The notes beneath the pieces are model-generated. The model was not told the origin of the DNA. It did not search any database and saw nothing but the letters and a program-made list of their open reading frames with translations. DNA of 64,000 bases from JABDMH01 sp965223165 (lineage in GTDB: Bacteria; Bacteroidota; Bacteroidia; Chitinophagales; Saprospiraceae), in assembly GCA_965223165.1 (NCBI GenBank), contig CBDCVQ010000003.1, positions 186,001 through 250,000 on the forward strand. The letters run 5' to 3'. Shown piece by piece: positions 60,501 through 64,000 of this stretch (the first letter of the stretch is position 1; every line of letters begins with the position of its first letter). The translations under genes were made by a program, and so were the position numbers.

Positions 60501-60642
60501 ATTTTCCCGCTGTGCATTGGGTAAGATCCACCACCAGGGAATCCACCACACACGTATCCTGTGCCGCCACCGGCAGGGTGAAGAGAGACCAAATACCTGC
60601 GATGACAAGGAGATTTTTCATGATTTGCATCTTGCTACTCAA
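57580..60642 (-). CDS. Secreted Cys-rich protein of ten ~90-aa repeats with T9SS tail
   Basis: A 1020-residue protein with signal peptide (LLVIAGIWSLFTLPVAAQ; the true start may be the fifth or eighth codon). The mature part is ten tandem repeats of about 85-95 residues, each beginning near a Cys and containing a beta-rich core. Two kinds can be seen. One has GNG..YG.Y..LPV..GP (repeats 1, 3, 6, 8, 10, with 4 intermediate). The other has NG...G.F.T..LP and a CC before the closing P.C (repeats 2, 5, 7, 9). The C-terminal ~80 residues form a T9SS sorting domain (MHLFNIQGQHVHAV, GGMYFMTLR, DKFVVR). No known adhesin or enzyme family recognised; a disulfide-stabilised surface fibre is plausible. 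Confidence 0.85.
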   Translation of the reverse strand: MSSKMQIMKNLLVIAGIWSLFTLPVAAQDTCVVDSLVVDLTQCTAGKFYTYIDFQAQHGSASGFRVLGNGADYGDFHYEDLPVKIGPFVGNGSMYELMIVDAADSNCQVAVEFEAPACEGCTIEGLYAEVLECSMDGMPVVEVGFEAQGFDHFDLYINGDLIGFFATQELPVVVSYASSGAEHDHIKVCANDQDACCHEIEVQAPYCAGSCGLGALYTRAVECGDSMFYVKLDFEYAGESTDSFSIRGDGTFYGDYAMHDRPVVLGPFAHAAESLREFAVTLLGRDSCLTSSTISGDDCFPDCAIFDLCATPINCDLEDLYAEIHFDYEGGLDSVKVKANGQRLGLFSVLAQPIIVGPLDVGQKGIEFLVYDPSSPDCASAFYLEDTDCPCAIDNLEMGVGDCTSDSTYVLELDFSTDAFTTFELVVNGTSFGAYHTDQLPLRLPDFPASGRVWDDLEICATDGSLCCTEMPVESPACARKTCTFDEITAEFVGCEEGDLYIAIDLETSGTRSDYFVLHSNRGFEAKYAYAELPVVVGPLRPKDHDLIIELSDYAQPDCTARLELDDMDCDDESEIEIDVGACTSDTTYAIKLDLELEALDSFDLYANGRLLGTFKTDALPLKMEGFPASGMDYDVIKICPHGPNDECHYLELEAPDCGEEDDCNFTEVETHILPCDSTGQFYFVVDFDHVGPHSRYFYIKGHDHELKYRYRDLPVRVGPLAGGEQFYQFELCDAEFHECHRILDIGRVVCEAQCEYESVRAHLSRCGADSAVHVVIESIVGPFDNYDIYLGDHYAGYFPASQLPASIPWHGDTVPRAITVCVSDNRTCCMTVELEQGPCLEDCALGDLQLDTLQCENDSFLVRLMLEPLGSHGETFDIRGNGVHYGTYAYDQLPVTLGPLLADGIQSYEFVAMDQRNPDCSTAVALGQVTCPRRNLTPGQRLLILQTAREELYFKIPDIISEKTSMHLFNIQGQHVHAVQFASDSDPVILQVPIEHGGMYFMTLRSQSGGEHTDKFVVR

Positions 60643-60829
60643 TCAAGCTAGATACGGGACTACCGCAAAACGTAGCCTGGGAAGCTGGCTGAATCACTGC
60701 CTGCGTTTGAATCGCGACGCCATTTTCTGTGCATGAAAGCAGCATAATTGCCTAAGCATCAACAACATAGAGCACGTCGCTGTCAAACGAAGATTAGACC
60801 TACATACGCCTGACGGACGGCATATCGGT

Positions 60830-60837
60830 CAAATGTA
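60830..60837 (-). promoter_or_regulatory. Possible -7 element (TACATTTG) of the repeat-protein gene
   Basis: Read on the minus strand, TACATTTG matches the -7 consensus. It would leave an untranslated leader of roughly 180 nt, longer than usual here. No clear -33. Confidence 0.35.
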
Positions 60838-61078
60838 GTGCGCAATCTCATTCCGAATGATCACGCCGGCCTTTTCATCTGCCAGTGCCAGGGTGGCTCT
60901 GGAGATCGCCTGGTGCAGACCAGTCCTGGAGCTGAGAAGGAATGCAATAAAAGGCAAGTAAGGGCGTCAACCCAGGCAACGGACTTTTGCACCACTACAC
61001 GCCAAACCTCTCGGTGAGACCCTTCTTCACTATGCTCATTTTTTGAATGTCGTAAGCTCATTAAAGGCAAAATAAGTG

Positions 61079-61086
61079 TACATTTG
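61079..61086 (+). promoter_or_regulatory. -7 element (TACATTTG) upstream of tRNA-Arg and rpmB block
   Basis: TACATTTG followed by C is a textbook Bacteroidota -7 element, about 158 nt before the tRNA. It probably drives tRNA-Arg, and perhaps rpmB, rpmG, the DUF4295 gene and ftsY. A TTTTTTG stretch lies too far upstream to be an ideal -33. Confidence 0.5.
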
Positions 61087-61244
61087 CATCCGGTTTTGGG
61101 ATCAAGGACGCTACTTGGCCTTTCTGCGCCGTATGTGCACGTGGCCAATCGTTTGATTTACAAGACACTGTGGCACGGACAGCCGTTGACGAGGGAGTAC
61201 GAGGCAGGGAGCGTATGAGACGGTAGACCACGTGCCCAAAAAAT

Positions 61245-61318
61245 GGCTTCGTAGCTTAACTGGATAGAGCACTTGACTACGAATCAAGAGGTTGCAGGTT
61301 CGAGTCCTGCCGAGGTCA
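61245..61318 (+). tRNA. tRNA-Arg (anticodon ACG)
   Basis: A full cloverleaf of 74 nt can be drawn: acceptor GGCTTCG with CGAGGTC, D stem GCTT/GAGC, anticodon stem CTTGA/TCAAG with loop CTACGAA (anticodon ACG at 34-36), T stem GCAGG/CCTGC with loop TTCGAGT, discriminator A. CCA is not encoded. The anticodon ACG is the one usually modified to ICG to read CGU, CGC and CGA. It lies 24 nt before rpmB. Confidence 0.96.
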
Positions 61319-61342
61319 CGAGGAGATTATAAAACGAACAAG

Positions 61343-61591
61343 ATGTCTAGAGTTTGTCAACTAACAGGGAAGAGACCCATCTCGGGAAACAATGTGTCTC
61401 ACTCCAATCGGAAAACGAAGCGGGTGTTTGCACCTAACATTCAGAAGAAGCGCTTCTACATTCCCGAAGTAGGAAAGTGGGTCACGCTCAAAGTGTCGGC
61501 CAAAGCTATCCGTAACATCAACAGGCTGGGTCTATATGCTTACCTGAAGAAATTGGAACGTAAGGGTATCGACACGGGCGTTAAACTGTAA
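61343..61591 (+). CDS. rpmB: Ribosomal protein L28
   Basis: Large-subunit protein of 82 residues, beginning MSRVCQLTGKRPISGNNVSH and continuing with the basic KTKRVFAPNIQKKRF. An in-frame start 51 nt upstream lies inside the tRNA and is rejected. It heads a conserved Bacteroidota block (rpmB-rpmG-DUF4295-ftsY). The spacing to rpmG is 19 nt. Confidence 0.96.
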   Translation: MSRVCQLTGKRPISGNNVSHSNRKTKRVFAPNIQKKRFYIPEVGKWVTLKVSAKAIRNINRLGLYAYLKKLERKGIDTGVKL

Positions 61592-61610
61592 AGCGCATAA
61601 ACCAAGAATC

Positions 61611-61799
61611 ATGGCAAAGAAGTCCAAAGGCAACAGGATTCAAATCATACTTGAGTGTACGGAGCACAAGAGTTCAGGCATGCCGGGTACCTCTCGTTAT
61701 GTCACTCAAAAGAATCGGAAGAATACACCCGACCGGATTGAACTCAAGAAGTACAATCCCATTCTGAAAAAATATACTATCCACAAGGAAATCAAATAG
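61611..61799 (+). CDS. rpmG: Ribosomal protein L33
   Basis: A 62-residue large-subunit protein (MAKKSKGNRIQIILECTEHK, YVTQKNRKNTPDRIELKKYNP). It lacks the CxxC zinc pairs of zinc-binding L33 forms, having only a single Cys, so it is the zinc-free type. It is followed after 2 nt by the DUF4295 gene. Confidence 0.96.
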   Translation: MAKKSKGNRIQIILECTEHKSSGMPGTSRYVTQKNRKNTPDRIELKKYNPILKKYTIHKEIK

Positions 61800-61801
61800 C
61801 G

Positions 61802-61975
61802 ATGGCAAAAATCAGTAAAAACGCGAGGGTAGGCCAAAGAGCGGCAAATGCAGGGACAGGGAAAGACTTCGTCAAAGTAGTGAAGCCCGTCAAGGACCCT
61901 ATCACCGGCAAGTACAGCTACAAGGAGCTGATGATCCACAAGGATGAGGCTGCCACTTTCTTTGACAAGAAATAA
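61802..61975 (+). CDS. DUF4295 small protein (57 aa)
   Basis: A short gene directly after rpmG encodes 57 basic residues (MAKISKNARVGQRAANAGTG, KDFVKVVKPVKDPITGKYSY, ending FFDKK). It matches the DUF4295 family found next to rpmG across Bacteroidota and assumed to be ribosome-associated. Translational coupling with rpmG is likely from the 2-nt gap. No direct function is known. Confidence 0.9.
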   Translation: MAKISKNARVGQRAANAGTGKDFVKVVKPVKDPITGKYSYKELMIHKDEAATFFDKK

Positions 61976-62049
61976 CCCCCCCGCCACCGTCATCTCCTGA
62001 TCAGCCACCCGCTCCGGGAGGGCTGTATACCTTTTAATTGCTACATGCC

Positions 62050-63033
62050 ATGGGCTTCTTTGACAAATTCTTTAACAAAAAGAGAGAAGAAGACCTGGAC
62101 AAGGGTCTGGAGAAGACCAAGTCCAATATCTTTTCGAAGATCACCCGCGCAGTCGCGGGCAAGTCCAAGATCGACGTCGAGGTGCTCGACGAACTCGAAC
62201 AGATCCTCATCTCTGCGGACGTCGGACTGGACACGACAATCAAGATCATCGAACGCATCGAGGAGCGTGTAGCCAGGGACAAGTACGTCTCCACGACCGA
62301 GCTCAACAATATCCTCCGGGACGAGATCGTCCAACTGCTGGCCGAAAACAATACCACCGACATTGAGGACTTTGACTTTCCCACCGATAAGCTACCACAT
62401 ATCATACTGGTGGTGGGCGTCAATGGGGTGGGCAAGACAACCACCATTGGCAAGATTGCACACCAATACAAGGAGCGGGGCTGGAAGGTGGTGCTGGGCG
62501 CCGGCGACACATTTCGAGCCGCCGCCGTCGATCAGCTCAAGATCTGGTCCGAACGGGTGGGATGTGACTTCTACAGCAAGGGCATGGGCTCCGATCCGGC
62601 GGCCGTCGCATACGAGACTGTCGATCATGCCATCAAGAACGACCGAGACGTGGTCCTGATAGACACCGCCGGACGACTGCACACCAAGAACAACTTGATG
62701 CGTGAGCTGACCAAGATCCACAAGTCTATCGGCAAGCGCCTCGAAGGGGCCCCCCACGAAATTCTCCTGGTGCTCGACGCAACCACCGGGCAAAATGCGG
62801 TGGAACAGTGTCGCCATTTCTCTGAAGCCACCCAAGTCAGTGCTCTAGCGCTCACCAAGCTAGACGGCACGGCCAAGGGAGGCGTAGCCATCGGCATCTC
62901 CGATCAGTTTAAGATACCGATCAAGTACATCGGTGTGGGTGAAGGCATTGAGATGCTACAGATTTTCAACAAGAAAGCCTTTGTCGACTCGCTCTTCAAG
63001 CCCGTGGAAGAGTCCAAGGTATCAGTGGGATAG
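62050..63033 (+). CDS. ftsY: Signal recognition particle receptor FtsY
   Basis: SRP-type GTPase that docks ribosome-SRP complexes at the membrane. Starting at ATG 62050 (MGFFDKFFNKK) it has 327 residues; a TTG four codons earlier is less likely. The short N-terminal region lacks the long acidic A domain of E. coli FtsY, leaving a basic amphipathic start then the N domain (~20-100). The G domain has GVNGVGKTTTIGKIA, DTAGRLHTKNNLM, and TKLDGTAKGGVAIG. It lies 74 nt after the DUF4295 gene and is followed by a repeat array. Confidence 0.96.
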   Translation: MGFFDKFFNKKREEDLDKGLEKTKSNIFSKITRAVAGKSKIDVEVLDELEQILISADVGLDTTIKIIERIEERVARDKYVSTTELNNILRDEIVQLLAENNTTDIEDFDFPTDKLPHIILVVGVNGVGKTTTIGKIAHQYKERGWKVVLGAGDTFRAAAVDQLKIWSERVGCDFYSKGMGSDPAAVAYETVDHAIKNDRDVVLIDTAGRLHTKNNLMRELTKIHKSIGKRLEGAPHEILLVLDATTGQNAVEQCRHFSEATQVSALALTKLDGTAKGGVAIGISDQFKIPIKYIGVGEGIEMLQIFNKKAFVDSLFKPVEESKVSVG

Positions 63034-63060
63034 CCATCGCGCTCCCTTTCCATTTGCACA

Positions 63061-64000
63061 GAATTGTGGAGCCGTTTAATTGTGTAGTTGTTGAGAACGA
63101 GCCCTTTGCCGTGATCTGCTTACCATCGGCGGTGGCGTGTGACCTTGCCTTGATCTGCTTACCATCTGCGTTGGCGTGTGACCAAATCACCATCACAAAT
63201 CACAATCACATATCCCAATCAAGCTACGGGGATTGTGAACCACCTGAGGAATTAGGGCAAAGTAGCGAGAAGTCTCATGGTCGCGAGCTCGCACTGCCGT
63301 CCACCGTCTACCGTCGGCCGTCAGACCAAATGGGCGGCTCGCCGATCTCCCCTTTCCCGCGGGCCTACCCGCAGCTCGACGATCCAGGAGCAGCATTGCG
63401 GAGCCGTTTAATTGTGTAGTTGTTGAGAAGGGGTCCTTGCCTTGATCTGCTTACCATCTGCGTTGGCGTGTGACCAAATCACCATCACCAATCACCATCT
63501 GATATCCCTAATCAAGCTACGGGGATTGTGCACCACCTGAGGAATTAGGGCAAAGTAACGAGAAGTCTCATGGTCGCGAGCTCGCACTGCCGTCCACCGT
63601 CTACCGTTGGCCGTCAGACCGTCTTAGGGGCGGCTCGACGATCCAAAGCAGCATTGTGGAGCCGTTTAATTGTGTAATTGTTGAGAAGGGGTCCTTGCCT
63701 TGATCTGCTTACCATCTGCGTTGGCGTGTGACCAAATCACCATCACCAATCACCATCACATATCCCAATCAAGCCACGGGGATTGTGAACCACCTGAGGA
63801 ATCAGGTCGAAGCGGCGAGAAGTCTCACGGTCGCGAGCTCGCACTGCCGTCCACCGTCTACCGTTGGCCGTCAGACCGTCTTAGGGGCGGCTCGCCGATC
63901 TCACCTTCCCCGCGGGCCCGCCCGCAGCTCGACGATCCAGGAGCAGCATTGCGGAGCCGTTTAATTGTGTAGTTGTTGAGAAGGGGCCCCTGCCTTGTTC
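63061..64000. repeat. Non-coding tandem array of ~260-330-bp units, running off the window
   Basis: Units counted from GCCGTTTAATTGTGTA begin at 63071, 63403, 63661 and 63956, giving lengths 332, 258 and 295 with a fourth cut by the edge. Each unit contains ATCTGCTTACCATC, TGGCGTGTGACC, CCACCTGAGGAAT, the perfect palindrome GCGAGCTCGC, and CCGTCCACCGTCTACCGT. The first unit has an internal duplication of about 39 bp; the second lacks a GC-rich stretch near its end. Open frames across the units end at the same conserved TAG and look incidental. No spacers of CRISPR type are present. Confidence 0.88.

Larger units (their letters stand above)
60643..61244. other. Gene-free divergent region between the repeat-protein gene and tRNA-Arg
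   Basis: No convincing gene in 602 bp. Two TAnnTTTG elements point outward: TACATTTG on the minus strand at 60837-60830 (toward the repeat-protein gene, about 180-nt leader) and TACATTTG on the plus strand at 61079-61086 (toward the tRNA). Short open frames here lack any recognisable feature. Confidence 0.6.

Noticed and set aside
63054..63972. Open frames through the terminal repeats as a repeated small protein
   Set aside because: Frames shift between units through indels, the codon use is unlike neighbours, and all end at the same repeat-borne TAG; incidental to the DNA repeat.
63061..64000. CRISPR array
   Set aside because: Units are 258-332 bp and wholly repeated, without short repeats separated by unique spacers, and no cas genes are nearby.

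Overview
The window looks like chromosomal DNA of a free-living member of the Bacteroidota, most likely near the Saprospiria/Lewinella side; this is inferred from gene content, since no 16S gene is present. Supporting signs are two secreted proteins with type IX secretion (T9SS)-style C-termini, a CarboxypepD_reg-type TonB receptor, a fused alpha/beta 2-oxoacid dehydrogenase E1, an HU/SPOR membrane protein, the L28-L33-DUF4295-FtsY block, and -7 elements of the TAnnTTTG type before several genes.

Region 1 (1-9918, + strand) is an arginine biosynthesis cluster (argD, argF', then argB, argE, argH). It is split by a four-gene sulfur assimilation and siroheme operon: sulfite/nitrite reductase, SUMT, precorrin-2 dehydrogenase and APS reductase. 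The sulfur operon is preceded by the most striking element here, a 15-codon leader ORF with four consecutive Cys codons. It is followed by a strong intrinsic terminator and a competing antiterminator pairing. This is the architecture of cysteine-responsive transcription attenuation.

Region 2 (9949-10376) is a tandem array of about 124-bp units carrying hairpins, between convergent argH and ftsZ. Region 3 (10427-23353, - strand) is the division and cell wall (dcw) cluster, read from mraZ to ftsZ: mraZ, rsmH, ftsL-like, ftsI, murE, mraY, ftsW, murG, ftsQ, ftsA, ftsZ. murD and murC are missing from their usual places. A 25-bp site of TGGG-type direct repeats upstream of mraZ matches the known MraZ operator.

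Region 4 (23803-46083) holds general metabolism and envelope genes. It includes a polyprenol-phosphate glycosyltransferase, the fused E1, DUF1573, YaaA and a maltodextrin module (beta-phosphoglucomutase, GH65 phosphorylase, lipoprotein amylase). It continues with penicillin acylase, a voltage-gated-type K+ channel with a zinc ribbon, DoxX, an FAD dehydrogenase, KdsA, an HU-SPOR protein, and hemL translationally coupled to a two-component system.

Region 5 (46372-63033) contains S16 with a very long Ala/Glu tail, a TonB receptor, Rpe, a DEDD exonuclease, a coiled-coil membrane protein, LepB, a 217-bp MITE-like element with CTAG flanks, a subtilisin-like protease and a 1020-residue protein made of ten Cys-rich repeats. 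It closes with tRNA-Arg(ACG), rpmB, rpmG, a DUF4295 gene and ftsY. The window ends inside a second non-coding tandem array (63061-64000) with units of about 260-330 bp.

Coordinates of starts follow the most family-like start codon. Functional calls rest on motifs recognised by eye; no database search, folding program or alignment was run.
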